A stretch of DNA of 64,000 nucleotides, from assembly GCA_013299115.1 (NCBI GenBank), contig JAAFKA010000017.1, forward strand, positions 1 through 64,000, given 5' to 3'. The stretch comes from Cytophagales bacterium (GTDB lineage Bacteria > Bacteroidota > Bacteroidia > Cytophagales > Thermoflexibacteraceae). Positions 27,133 to 35,391 of this stretch are shown piece after piece; position 1 is the first letter of the stretch, and each line of letters begins with the position of its first letter. The notes beneath the pieces are model-generated. The model was not told the origin of the DNA. It was given only the letters and a program-made list of their open reading frames with translations, and did no database searches. The translations under genes were made by a program, and so were the position numbers.

Positions 27133-27912
27133 TTATTTTTCAGTTAGCAGTCTTAGCAAAGTTTCGGCAAAATGCTTTTTCATTATGTATTTTTGCTCCT
27201 CTCCAAACTCAAAATCTGTTTGTCTAAGGTTGGCAAAAGAGTGAATAATAGCACAATAAGGCAACATCAAGTGGCGTTGTGGTAGTTTTGCATACTCGAA
27301 AGCCTTGCCATAAGCACTTTCTCTGTAATACGCAAAAACTTCATTTCGGTTTGCCTGCCAAATATCAGCCTTATTGACTAAGGAAATAATCCATTGGGCT
27401 TGCGAAACATTGGCAAAAGGCAACCATTCTGCCAAGTGATGCAATTCTTTTTCTCTGTTTAGAGCCAAAAAAGCAGGTTTAACTTTGCCGTTTTCGCTGA
27501 CTTCCTCCTTGTTTTCATAACCTGTTTCGTGGTAGCCGTAGCTTACTAAGTTGATAATTCCTTTGTAAGCCGTATCAATAAAAGTTTTCTTAAAATATAT
27601 CTTTCGGTCTTCTTTTTTGTCAGGCTCACCAGAAACGTCTAAAAAAGCAATTCTTTCATTCAACACTTCTGTAACAATTTCTGTTGGCAAAATAGTTCTA
27701 TTTTTGACTACATCAAACTGCAAAGCATCTACAAAAGAGTTGATAAACTGCGTTTTGCCCACACCTGTACTGCCCAAAACCAGTATTTTGTGCTTCTTTT
27801 TCCAAAAATCGAGCAATTTTTTTAAAACTTCTGTCCTGAAAATTTGCTTACCCACATAACCTGCCCCCGCAGCCACAAGAGGTTTGCCTACGTCAATCAA
27901 TTCTATTGCCAT
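27133..27912 (-). CDS. P-loop GTPase, accessory
   Basis: 259 residues from MAIELIDV (11 extra codons upstream are possible). An N-terminal amphipathic and Gly-rich stretch, then G1 GSTGVGKT about residue 47, G3 DVSGE, and G4 NKAD in SLVNKADIW. Between G3 and G4 lies an insert (TAYKGIINLVSYGYHETGY). The G-motif order matches TRAFAC-type small GTPases related to YfjP/AIG1-like proteins. It heads the two-gene minus-strand operon with the membrane protein. Role unknown; membrane-linked GTPases occur in several bacterial immune loci. Confidence 0.82.
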   Translation of the reverse strand: MAIELIDVGKPLVAAGAGYVGKQIFRTEVLKKLLDFWKKKHKILVLGSTGVGKTQFINSFVDALQFDVVKNRTILPTEIVTEVLNERIAFLDVSGEPDKKEDRKIYFKKTFIDTAYKGIINLVSYGYHETGYENKEEVSENGKVKPAFLALNREKELHHLAEWLPFANVSQAQWIISLVNKADIWQANRNEVFAYYRESAYGKAFEYAKLPQRHLMLPYCAIIHSFANLRQTDFEFGEEQKYIMKKHFAETLLRLLTEK

Positions 27913-27980
27913 CTTTTTCCTTAGTTTTTGCAAATAAAAATACAATACCCAAACAATACTAACAATTTATTGCCAATCTA

Positions 27981-28052
27981 CCAAAAAACCTACAATCTTT
28001 TATTTACTTCCTCTTTGTTTGTTTTTGTTAGTTTTGTATATTGCCGAATTGA
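27981..28052. repeat. 72-bp direct repeat, right copy (DR2)
   Basis: See 24749-24820. Located between the divergent starts of the GTPase gene and sdhA, 112 bases from the sdhA start, and carries the same promoter-like TATATTGC. Confidence 0.88.
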
Positions 28053-28164
28053 ATGATTGGAAATAATAAAAACAACCTCTAAAACATTTTTTTCACAAAA
28101 AAACTAAGTATAGTTGCAAAACAAAAAGATTAATTAATAACTTATAAGCACATACACAAATCTA

Positions 28165-30081
28165 ATGGCAGATATGAAACTCGAATCAAAAGCCCCCGAA
28201 GGTCTTTTAGCCGAAAAGTGGGCAAAACACAAGTTCAACATGAAGTTGGTGAACCCCGCCAACAAACGCAAATATGATGTCATCGTTGTAGGCACAGGTT
28301 TGGCAGGGGCTTCGGCAGCAGCTTCGCTTGCCGAATTGGGCTACAATGTCAAGGCTTTTTGCTACCAAGACAGCCCTCGCCGCGCACACAGCATCGCAGC
28401 ACAAGGCGGTATCAATGCAGCCAAAAACTACCAAAACGATGGCGACAGCGTATATCGTCTGTTTTACGACACCATTAAAGGTGGAGATTATAGAGCAAGA
28501 GAGGCAAATGTCTATCGTTTGGCACAGGTCAGCGTCAATATCATAGACCAATGTGTGGCTCAAGGTGTGCCTTTTGCCCGCGAATATGGCGGTTTGTTAG
28601 ACAACAGGTCTTTTGGTGGCTCGCAAGTTTCGCGTACTTTTTATGCTCGTGGGCAAACAGGACAACAGTTGTTGTTGGGTGCTTACAGTGCCTTGAGTCG
28701 CCAAATTGCCAACGGCAAAGTTACCATGTACCCACGTACAGAAATGCTCGATGTGGTAACCATAGACGGCAAAGCAAGAGGAATTGTAACCCGCAATTTG
28801 GTAACAGGGGCAATAGAATCACATTCGGCACACGCCGTATTGCTCTGTACGGGAGGTTATGGCAACGTATTTTTCTTGTCGACAAATGCAATGGGCTGCA
28901 ATGCTTCGGCTGCATTCAGGGCTTACCGCAAAGGTGCTTTTTTTAGCAATCCTTGTTACACGCAAATTCACCCGACTTGTATCCCTGTTTCTGGCGACCA
29001 CCAATCAAAACTAACCTTGATGTCGGAGTCTTTGCGGAATGACGGCAGAGTTTGGGTGCCTAAAAAAGCAGGCGACAACCGACCAGCCTCGCAAATACCC
29101 GAAGACGAAAGAGATTATTTTTTAGAAAGAAAATATCCTTCTTTTGGTAATTTAGTGCCAAGAGATGTGGCTTCTCGCAATGCCAAATACGTATGTGATG
29201 AGGGCAGAGGCGTAGGCGAAACCAAATTGGCAGTTTACTTAGATTTTGCCGATGCTATCAAACGCAATGGCGAAGGCTGGGTAAGTGCAAAATACGGCAA
29301 CTTGTTTGATATGTACGCCAAAATCACAGGCGAAAATCCGTACAAACAACCGATGCGTATCTATCCTGCGGTACACTACACGATGGGTGGCTTGTGGGTA
29401 GATTACAACCTAATGACCACCATTCCAGGATTGTATGCGTTGGGTGAGTGCAACTTCTCCGACCATGGGGCTAACCGTTTGGGTGCTTCTGCCCTCATGC
29501 AAGGCTTAGCTGATGGCTATTTTGTAATTCCTTACACCATTGGTGATTATTTGGCAGGTATGCCTGTTACCAAAGTAGAAACTTCGCACCCCGAATTTCA
29601 GAAAGCTGAAAAAGCCCTGAAAGAGCAAATGACAAAGCTCATTAATATCAAAGGCAACAAAACTGTAGACCAATACCACAGAGAACTCGGTAAAATTATG
29701 TGGGACCAATGCGGTATGTCGCGCAGTGCCGAAGGGTTGAAACTTGCCAAAAAACAAATTCGCGAATTGAGAGCAGACTTTTGGAAAAATGTCAAAATCT
29801 TAGGCACAGATGAGGAGTTGAACATTACCCTCGAAAAAGCCTATCGTGTGGCAGACTTCCTCGAACTTGGCGAACTGATGGTGGACGATGCCCTCAATAG
29901 AGAGGAATCTTGTGGTGGACACTTCCGCGAAGAGTACCAATATGATGGCGAAGCAAAACGAAATGATGACGAATTTGCTTATGTGGCAGCTTGGGAATAC
30001 AAAGGCGAAGGCGAAACACAACTCCACAAAGAGGAATTGGTGTTTGAAAACGTGAAATTGACCCAAAGAAGTTATAAATAA
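28165..30081 (+). CDS. sdhA: Succinate dehydrogenase/fumarate reductase flavoprotein subunit
   Basis: 638 residues, the length of the Bacteroidota/Firmicutes-type SdhA. It oxidises succinate to fumarate in the TCA cycle on the inner face of the membrane, bound to the SdhB iron-sulfur subunit. FAD-binding [10 protein letters not shown] near residue 43, the covalent-FAD His in [15 protein letters not shown], active-site [16 protein letters not shown] and [16 protein letters not shown]. sdhC and sdhB normally flank sdhA; neither is here. Upstream is the repeat-bounded cassette, downstream a 450-base repeat-filled gap. Confidence 0.97.
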   Translation: MADMKLESKAPEGLLAEKWAKHKFNMKLVNPANKRKYDVIVVGTGLAGASAAASLAELGYNVKAFCYQDSPRRAHSIAAQGGINAAKNYQNDGDSVYRLFYDTIKGGDYRAREANVYRLAQVSVNIIDQCVAQGVPFAREYGGLLDNRSFGGSQVSRTFYARGQTGQQLLLGAYSALSRQIANGKVTMYPRTEMLDVVTIDGKARGIVTRNLVTGAIESHSAHAVLLCTGGYGNVFFLSTNAMGCNASAAFRAYRKGAFFSNPCYTQIHPTCIPVSGDHQSKLTLMSESLRNDGRVWVPKKAGDNRPASQIPEDERDYFLERKYPSFGNLVPRDVASRNAKYVCDEGRGVGETKLAVYLDFADAIKRNGEGWVSAKYGNLFDMYAKITGENPYKQPMRIYPAVHYTMGGLWVDYNLMTTIPGLYALGECNFSDHGANRLGASALMQGLADGYFVIPYTIGDYLAGMPVTKVETSHPEFQKAEKALKEQMTKLINIKGNKTVDQYHRELGKIMWDQCGMSRSAEGLKLAKKQIRELRADFWKNVKILGTDEELNITLEKAYRVADFLELGELMVDDALNREESCGGHFREEYQYDGEAKRNDDEFAYVAAWEYKGEGETQLHKEELVFENVKLTQRSYK

Positions 30082-30245
30082 AATTTGTCGTATTTAGGTA
30101 CGTTGGCAATGGTTTGGGCAACCCCGTGCTTTTTTGCACCTTGACAATCGTACCTAAATTATTAATGTAAATTGCATAGTATCTGTAGAATGGACTTTAG
30201 TCCAATGCTGTTAAGCTAAGAAAGTGTTTTTTAGTGGGGCTGCCT

Positions 30246-30322
30246 AAGTGCCGTTAGGCACGAAATATTTATAGTATAGGCATATTCCCACCCCCCAAAG
30301 TGCCGTAGGCACGATATATTTT
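30246..30322 (+). repeat. Family C palindrome doublet (REPIN-like)
   Basis: AGTGCCGTTAGGCAC with the tail GAAATATTTATAGTA (30247-30276), a C-rich spacer, then AAGTGCCGTAGGCAC with a shorter tail (30298-30321). Same architecture as 34617-34712, 56166-56251 and 57104-57190. Confidence 0.75.
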
Positions 30323-30422
30323 GCTCGCAGTGGGTTTGTTTATTTTTTTTATCTGCAAAAATCAGTTTAATCAGTCTTAGCTGTGTGCGAAGTCATCTAC
30401 TTGAAGGCAACTAAACAAGTCC

Positions 30423-30463
30423 AAAAAAACGTCATACAACTTTGAAGTCGTATGACGTTTTTT
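30423..30463. terminator. Bidirectional terminator between sdhA and rplI
   Basis: AAAAAACGTCATAC pairs with GTATGACGTTTTTT. A run of A on one side and T on the other suits both converging transcripts. Confidence 0.8.
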
Positions 30464-30531
30464 AAATTAAAATTATTTATCAGACACCTTAGCGGTGTCT
30501 GATGAGTGGTTTTTTGTAAGAAGAACAAAGA

Positions 30532-30975
30532 TTAGTCTGCAATTACTTTAAAAGCAACTTCTTTTTTCACTTCTTTGTGCAGGTCTAAAACGGCGGTGTA
30601 TTCACCGAGCATTTTCACTTCGCCTTTGAATGTGATTTTTCTTCTTTCTACTTCAAAGCCTTTTTCTTTCAAGGCTTCAGCAAATTGTATGGTCGTAACG
30701 GCACCAAATATTTTGCCCGATTCGCCAGCTTTTGCTTTGATTTCTATTACTAAATCTCCAATGCCATCTGCCAATGCTTGTGCAGTTTTTTTGATTTTTT
30801 CGGCTTTGTGAGCAGCTTGCTTCATATTTTCGGCAAGCACTTTTTTTGCGGATTCAGAAGCTAAGCTCGCCAAACCTTGTGGAATAAGGTAGTTTCTGCC
30901 ATAGCCGTCTTTTACTTTCACTATATCATTTTTATAGCCAAGCCCGCTAATGTCTTCTTTTAAAATGAGTTCCAT
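30532..30975 (-). CDS. rplI: 50S ribosomal protein L9
   Basis: 147 residues. The N-terminal rRNA-binding domain MELILKEDISGLGYKNDIVKVKDGYGRNYLIP is diagnostic, followed by the long connecting helix (about 42-75) and the C-terminal domain. Last gene of the rpsF-rpsR-rplI operon, 26 bases after rpsR. L9 binds 23S rRNA domain V at the base of the L1 stalk. Confidence 0.98.
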   Translation of the reverse strand: MELILKEDISGLGYKNDIVKVKDGYGRNYLIPQGLASLASESAKKVLAENMKQAAHKAEKIKKTAQALADGIGDLVIEIKAKAGESGKIFGAVTTIQFAEALKEKGFEVERRKITFKGEVKMLGEYTAVLDLHKEVKKEVAFKVIAD

Positions 30976-31001
30976 TTTTGTAAAATATGTTTTGAGTTTG
31001 A

Positions 31002-31280
31002 CTATTTCAATTCGTCTGCAACATAAGGCAAGATAGACAAATGTCTTGCTCTTTTGATAGCTTGTGCCACGCGACGTTGGTATTTTAGGCTGGTGCCTGT
31101 CAAACGGCGTGGTAAAATTTTGCCTTGGTCGTTTACGAACTTCAAGAGAAAGTTTGCATCTTTATAGTCTATATATCTGATGCCCATTTTCTTGAAACGG
31201 CAATATTTTTTCCTGATTTCTGGCTTGTTTACAGGCTCATTCATCAGGGCATTGTTTCCTGTTGGGTTGTAGGTTGCCAT
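31002..31280 (-). CDS. rpsR: 30S ribosomal protein S18
   Basis: 92 residues. [18 protein letters not shown], then [33 protein letters not shown] is the S18 signature. It forms a heterodimer with S6 on the 30S platform, consistent with its place directly after rpsF. The N-terminal 22 residues form a short Asn/Pro-rich leader typical of Bacteroidota S18. Confidence 0.98.
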   Translation of the reverse strand: MATYNPTGNNALMNEPVNKPEIRKKYCRFKKMGIRYIDYKDANFLLKFVNDQGKILPRRLTGTSLKYQRRVAQAIKRARHLSILPYVADELK

Positions 31281-31294
31281 GGTTATCCTTCTTT

Positions 31295-31651
31295 TTATGC
31301 GTTAGTGGTGGTTTCTGATTTTCTGTTTCTGCGTTTCTCTGCAAATTGCATAGCAAATTTGTCCATTGCTATGGTCAAGTAACGCATTACTTTTTCATCA
31401 CGTTTGTACTCTATTTCTAAGACATCTACCAAGTTGGTAGCAGTGCCTTTGAATTGGAGTAAGCAATAAAAGCCAGTTGTTTTTTTCTGGATTGGATAAG
31501 CAAGCTTTTTCAAGCCCCAAGTTTCCTCGTGATAAACCTCTGCCCCAAGATTTACCAATACTTGTTTGAACTTTTCTACTGTTTCCTTTACCTGGGCATC
31601 CGATAAAACGGGATTTAAGATGAAAACAGTTTCATAATTTTTTACGTGCAT
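31295..31651 (-). CDS. rpsF: 30S ribosomal protein S6
   Basis: 118 residues: [25 protein letters not shown] at the N-terminus, [23 protein letters not shown] and [16 protein letters not shown] are typical of S6. First gene of the rpsF-rpsR-rplI operon. A promoter is seen at 31698-31729 on this strand. The C-terminal tail is basic (RNRKSE). Confidence 0.98.
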   Translation of the reverse strand: MHVKNYETVFILNPVLSDAQVKETVEKFKQVLVNLGAEVYHEETWGLKKLAYPIQKKTTGFYCLLQFKGTATNLVDVLEIEYKRDEKVMRYLTIAMDKFAMQFAEKRRNRKSETTTNA

Positions 31652-31697
31652 AATGTAGCAGTAAGTAAATGGTTTGGTATTAAAAAATTTTAGGCTG

Positions 31698-31729
31698 CAA
31701 AGTTAGTGTTTTTTGATTGAGAAAAGCAA
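31698..31729 (-). promoter_or_regulatory. Promoter of the rpsF-rpsR-rplI operon
   Basis: On the minus strand: TTG (31727-31729), a 21-base spacer and TAACTTTG (31698-31705), a perfect TAnnTTTG, about 46 bases before the rpsF start. Confidence 0.65.
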
Positions 31730-31773
31730 TAGATTGCCAAAAAAATGTTGAGTTTATTTTTATGCTCTATTAT

Positions 31774-32463
31774 TTACATTTTTTGTTTCCACCTATCTAA
31801 AAAATTGGTATAAAAAATAGACCACCTTGTAAAATTTGGTAATTTGTCTATTTCCCATAAACCTAAACATTTATCACCATAGTTGCCATCGCCTTCTGTG
31901 CAGTTTTCGTTGATAAGCAGCAGAGGTTTAGGAAAAAAGAAGGGGGCTAATTGTAAATTTAGTGTTCGCCAATCACCATCTTTAATATCTTTATTGGGGG
32001 TTTGTCTTGTAAAAGTGGTAGTAAGCAAATACTTAGATTTTGAATGTTTGTATTGACGAATGACTTGATAAATATTTTCAAAGGAGAGGTGTACTAAACA
32101 ATCTCTTGTAAAAATCAAATCTACTGTTGGGGCTACGTGCTTGGTAATATCTAAGGGAAGAAAAGCTGTTTTGTGACTACCAAACTCTTTTTGGTTGCGG
32201 GCAATTAACTTTTCTACAATATCTCCACCATAATATTGTTGAAGTTGTTGGTCTAACTCTGCTTGGATAGTACGCATCCAAAAAAAATCACCACAAGGGG
32301 CATCTAACATGGTTTTGATGTGATATTGGCGGAGTAACTTGGGTATTTCTTGGCGAATGGTGGCTGTCTGCACGAGGTTAGAGCCACTACCAGACAGAGA
32401 ATCAGCATCTCCCCAGTGGTTTTCTTCGGCTATTTTATTGAATATATTTTTTAGTTCTTCCAT
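31774..32463 (-). CDS. Class I SAM-dependent methyltransferase
   Basis: 229 residues from MEELKNIF, a start that leaves 14 bases after the glycosyltransferase stop; a 15-codon longer form would overlap it. Motif I LDAPCGDFFWM, the acidic residue at the end of beta-2 (YYGGDIVEKLI), and DLIFTRDCLVHLSFENI resemble methyltransferases found in glycan and lipooligosaccharide clusters. Co-transcribed with the upstream glycosyltransferase, so a surface sugar may be the target; the substrate is inferred. Confidence 0.82.
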   Translation of the reverse strand: MEELKNIFNKIAEENHWGDADSLSGSGSNLVQTATIRQEIPKLLRQYHIKTMLDAPCGDFFWMRTIQAELDQQLQQYYGGDIVEKLIARNQKEFGSHKTAFLPLDITKHVAPTVDLIFTRDCLVHLSFENIYQVIRQYKHSKSKYLLTTTFTRQTPNKDIKDGDWRTLNLQLAPFFFPKPLLLINENCTEGDGNYGDKCLGLWEIDKLPNFTRWSIFYTNFLDRWKQKM

Positions 32464-32477
32464 AAGAATAGTAAATT

Positions 32478-33536
32478 TTACACTCTTGTTTTCCAGTGTA
32501 AAAGACATTTGAAGACAAATATACAGTTTTCTTTGAGAGAATGTAAAGAAAAAGTAGGAAAAGGTGCTTTGAAGTAATAAATTAACAAACGAGGCTGATA
32601 GTTCACTAATTCAAAAGTAGCACAACTTTTCCCTATTGGCTGCATATAGTTTTGTAGTAATTTTTGCTCTAAAACCTTGCTTTGTAGATTGGCTTGGTGC
32701 AGCAGAGTTAAAAATTGTAATCTTTCCAAACTTTCTTGGGCTGTTGGTGCTATGTTTAGGCTGTGAGTTTGGTGCAAAGGAAGTAAAGTTTGCAAGGTTT
32801 TTATTGTATATTGGGAATGAGGTAAACCAATGACAGTCAATAAGTTAATTTGTGATTTTAAGCCATTAGCCTGTTGTGCATGGCTTTTGGTGGCACTGAT
32901 ATTTGCACCATGCCAACGATAAAGCAACAACACTTCGGGTAGGTTATGAAAAGAGGTTTTAGCAATGAGCCTTGTCCAAAGTTCGTAGTCTTCTGCGGGA
33001 TAAAAATTCTGGTCGTATTTATTTTTCTTCAATAATGCTGTTCTTGCCATCACCGTAGGGTGTCCCAGTGAGCAGTGATTCAAAAAATTAACCTTAATTT
33101 GGCTGTCCTCTTCGGGCTGTTCTACGGTCATCATTTTATTTTCAACTGTTTCTTTAAAAACGGTGTACCATGTTCCGCAAACTCCTATTGTTGGGTTTGT
33201 TTCCATATACGCCACCTGTTTTTCAAATCTCTGGGGCAAACAAATATCGTCTGCGTCCATGCGGGCTATGTAGCTTCCCTGTGCTTGCGTGATACCTTCG
33301 TTGAGGTGTTTTAAGTAGCCTGTGTTTTCTGTATAGTTGAAAAACTTAATTCGGTTGTCTTGCCTTGCATAGTGTTGCACAATAGCTGCACTGCTGTCTT
33401 TTGAACCATCATTGAAAATAAGAAACTCAAAGTTTATATAGGTTTGTGCCAATACACTTTCAATAGCTTCTGCTACATATTTTTCTGCATTGTAAACAGG
33501 CATCACAACAGAAACTAAGGGTTTTTGGGGTTGCAT
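32478..33536 (-). CDS. Family 2 glycosyltransferase
   Basis: 352 residues. GT-A fold: VSVVMPVYNAEKYVAEAI, FLIFNDGSKDSSA, ARMDADDICLPQRF (DxD), AEDYELWTRL. The C-terminal 120 residues are helical and not a TM hairpin, unlike the glycosyltransferase at 11510. Likely transfers a sugar to a surface polysaccharide. First of two genes in a unit with the methyltransferase. Confidence 0.92.
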   Translation of the reverse strand: MQPQKPLVSVVMPVYNAEKYVAEAIESVLAQTYINFEFLIFNDGSKDSSAAIVQHYARQDNRIKFFNYTENTGYLKHLNEGITQAQGSYIARMDADDICLPQRFEKQVAYMETNPTIGVCGTWYTVFKETVENKMMTVEQPEEDSQIKVNFLNHCSLGHPTVMARTALLKKNKYDQNFYPAEDYELWTRLIAKTSFHNLPEVLLLYRWHGANISATKSHAQQANGLKSQINLLTVIGLPHSQYTIKTLQTLLPLHQTHSLNIAPTAQESLERLQFLTLLHQANLQSKVLEQKLLQNYMQPIGKSCATFELVNYQPRLLIYYFKAPFPTFSLHSLKENCIFVFKCLLHWKTRV

Positions 33537-33564
33537 AGCAATTTTTTTAATTAATCTTTTACAA

Positions 33565-33657
33565 TAGAGTTTATGAATAATTTTCGAAAGATGTCATTTT
33601 TCAAAAAAATGACATCTTTTTTCAAACCTCATAACAAAAATTTATTCATAAACTCTA
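33565..33657. repeat. 93-bp MITE related to the IS remnant at 41262-41724
   Basis: Terminal inverted repeats TAGAGTTTATGAATAA (33565-33580) and TTATTCATAAACTCTA (33642-33657) are perfect over 16 bp. Inside is a strong hairpin AAAGATGTCATTTTT / AAAAATGACATCTTT. The right terminus matches the 3' end of the transposase remnant (41709-41724) with one mismatch, so the same transposase family could have moved it. It may also terminate transcription. Confidence 0.8.
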
Positions 33658-33771
33658 ATAGTTGTGCTCGACTGTCTGCAAAATTACATAAATTTGTTAA
33701 TATGACTGTACTAATTGTAAAAAACTCTTTTTAAATAGATTAAATCAGGTCTTTAAACTAAATTTGTTATA

Positions 33772-33779
33772 TATTTTTG
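33772..33779 (+). promoter_or_regulatory. -7 box for crtW, possible leaderless transcript
   Basis: TATTTTTG ends eight bases before the crtW ATG (33787), so transcription would begin at or next to the start codon. No strong -33 TTG is seen. Confidence 0.45.
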
Positions 33780-33786
33780 CTTACCC

Positions 33787-34473
33787 ATGTTTTATCAACA
33801 CAAAGGCGTAGGAATTGCTTGCACAGTTTTATTTTGTTGGACTGCTTGCTTGACAGTGGGGCTGGCGGGTTGCGAAGTGCAGTGGACAAATCCCTTGACT
33901 TATCTGCTCGTGCTGTTGCAAACCCACCTGTACACAGGTATTTTTATCACTGCTCATGATGCCATGCACAGTTTGGTAAGCCCAAATAAACGGCTAAATC
34001 AACTGCTGGGCTGGCTTTGTGCAGGGCTGTTTGCTTTCAACAATTTTGGGTTGCTCAACCGCAAGCACCATTTGCACCACCGTTTTGTTGCCACAGACCA
34101 AGACCCCGATTATTACAAAGGAGGTTTTTGGATTTGGTACTTCAATTTTGCCAAACAATATGTTACAATTTGGCAAATTTTGTTTATGGCAATTACCTAT
34201 AACCTTTTGAAGTTGGTCTTTCCCCAAACCAATGTCATATTGTATTGGATGTTGCCCTCTGTTTTGGCTACTTTTCAATTATTTTATTTTGGCACTTACC
34301 TCCCGCATAAGGGTACACACGACAACGAACACCATGCACGAAGCCAAAGTCGAAATCATTGGTGGGCTTTTTTGTCTTGCTATTTTTTTGGCTACCACTA
34401 CGAACATCACGACAGCCCCGCAACACCTTGGTGGTTGCTCTGGAAAGAGAAAGAAAAAAACAGTGAAAATTAA
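33787..34473 (+). CDS. crtW: Beta-carotene ketolase, CrtW type
   Basis: 228 residues, membrane-bound di-iron enzyme. His clusters HDAMH (57-61), HHLHH (94-98), THDNEHHARS and HYEHH..P..PWW match CrtW/fatty-acid desaturase-like ketolases; the dense PWWLLW ending and DPDYY segment are CrtW-specific. It adds keto groups at C4 of beta-ionone rings, giving canthaxanthin, astaxanthin or flexixanthin-type pigments. No other carotenoid gene is near. Followed by a hairpin terminator, so monocistronic. Confidence 0.9.
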   Translation: MFYQHKGVGIACTVLFCWTACLTVGLAGCEVQWTNPLTYLLVLLQTHLYTGIFITAHDAMHSLVSPNKRLNQLLGWLCAGLFAFNNFGLLNRKHHLHHRFVATDQDPDYYKGGFWIWYFNFAKQYVTIWQILFMAITYNLLKLVFPQTNVILYWMLPSVLATFQLFYFGTYLPHKGTHDNEHHARSQSRNHWWAFLSCYFFGYHYEHHDSPATPWWLLWKEKEKNSEN

Positions 34474-34496
34474 GTTGGCGAGGCAAAATGATACCT

Positions 34497-34531
34497 AAAA
34501 CCTTGTAGGTTCCAAAAACCTACTAAGGTTT
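34497..34531 (+). terminator. Terminator after crtW
   Basis: AAAACCTTGTAGGTT pairs with AACCTACTAAGGTTT around a short A-rich loop. Confidence 0.7.
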
Positions 34532-34556
34532 ACTTTTAAATTTTAAATAAAACCTC

Positions 34557-34626
34557 TATCTTTGTCTATTTATAAAAATAGCAAAATAGCATGGCATATT
34601 CAGATTTTACTTTAGAAGGTTTGTAG
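34557..34626 (+). pseudogene. Gene start truncated by a repeat: promoter and about ten codons remain
   Basis: A perfect -7 box TATCTTTG (34557-34564) precedes ATG at 34591, which opens MAYSDFTLE. This start is like that of a family of cyanobacterial and Bacteroidota hypothetical proteins beginning (M)xYSDFTLE. After ten to eleven codons the frame ends at TAG (34624) exactly where the family C palindrome doublet begins. The body of the gene is absent. Family assignment rests on the short start only. Confidence 0.5.
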
Positions 34627-34712
34627 GAATGACATATTTCGTTCCTACGGAACTCTAAAAACAAAAGAAAACCCATACTTTTACTATAAATATTTCAGTC
34701 CTACGGACTTTT
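34617..34712 (-). repeat. Family C palindrome doublet, reverse orientation
   Basis: GTTCCTACGGAAC (34641-34653) with upstream tail GACATATTTC, and AGTCCTACGGACT (about 34697-34709) preceded by the tail complement TACTATAAATATTTC. The stems differ from those at 30246 but the spacing and tails agree. Confidence 0.65.
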
Positions 34713-34752
34713 AAAAACTTGTGGGTAATCGATAGACTTTTAAAGTGTCCGA

Positions 34753-34760
34753 TAAATTTG
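34753..34760 (+). promoter_or_regulatory. -7 box upstream of the HupE-like gene
   Basis: TAAATTTG fits TAnnTTTG and lies 37 bases upstream of ATG 34798. Confidence 0.4.
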
Positions 34761-34797
34761 TCCACTTACTTACAACAAACAACCAACAACTTAATCA

Positions 34798-35391
34798 ATG
34801 CTCGACAATTTTATCCTCTATGCCCAAACAGGCTTTGAGCATATTTTAGACCCCCAAGGTTACGACCATATTCTTTTTGTGGTTGCCTTGTGTGCTATTT
34901 ACCAAGTCAAAGATTGGAAAAAACTCTTGTATTTGGTTACGGCTTTTACCGCAGGTCATTCCATAACCTTAGCCTTAGCCACCATGCGTTGGGTGCAGAT
35001 AGACAGTGCCTTAGTAGAATTGTTGATACCTGTTACAATTTTGCTCACTTGCTTTATCAACGTGCTGCAAGCCCCCAATGATTGGTTATCGAGCAAAACC
35101 ACACAACCCACCATGTCCTTGCGATATGCAGCAGCCTTGCTCTTTGGACTGATTCACGGTTTGGGTTTTTCCAATTTCCTCACTTCTCTCTTGGGCAAAG
35201 AGGCTGATTTATTGCTGCCTTTGTTTGCTTTTAATGTAGGATTAGAAGTAGGGCAACTATTGGTGGTCTTTACTTGCTTGCTCTTGACTTTCATTTCTGC
35301 CCTGTTGTTGGTCAAACGCCGAGATTTTATATTGGTCTTGTCGGGTTTGGTGGGTGGCGTAGCTTTTAAATTGTTGTTGGAAAGACTATGA
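34798..35391 (+). CDS. HupE/UreJ-like membrane protein
   Basis: 197 residues, six to seven TM helices. Motifs of the HupE/UreJ_2 family: FEHILDPQGYDHILFVVAL, TAFTAGHSITLALA and LIHGLGFSNFL, with conserved His that may bind Ni or Co. Members are thought to move metal ions across the inner membrane; the Bacteroidota group is uncharacterised. Its stop codon overlaps the start of the S41 protease (ATGA), so the two are coupled. Confidence 0.85.
   Translation: MLDNFILYAQTGFEHILDPQGYDHILFVVALCAIYQVKDWKKLLYLVTAFTAGHSITLALATMRWVQIDSALVELLIPVTILLTCFINVLQAPNDWLSSKTTQPTMSLRYAAALLFGLIHGLGFSNFLTSLLGKEADLLLPLFAFNVGLEVGQLLVVFTCLLLTFISALLLVKRRDFILVLSGLVGGVAFKLLLERL

Larger units (their letters stand above)
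30082..30531. other. Repeat-filled intergenic region
   Basis: No gene. Holds in order a family H repeat (30098-30151, bounded by ATTTAGGTACG and its complement), a family A/B outer-end fragment (30192-30224), a family C palindrome doublet (30246-30322), the right end of the family G MITE (30344-30421, ending CAACTAAACAAGTCC), a terminator hairpin (30423-30463) and a small palindrome TCAGACACC..GGTGTCTGA (30480-30501). Confidence 0.75.
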
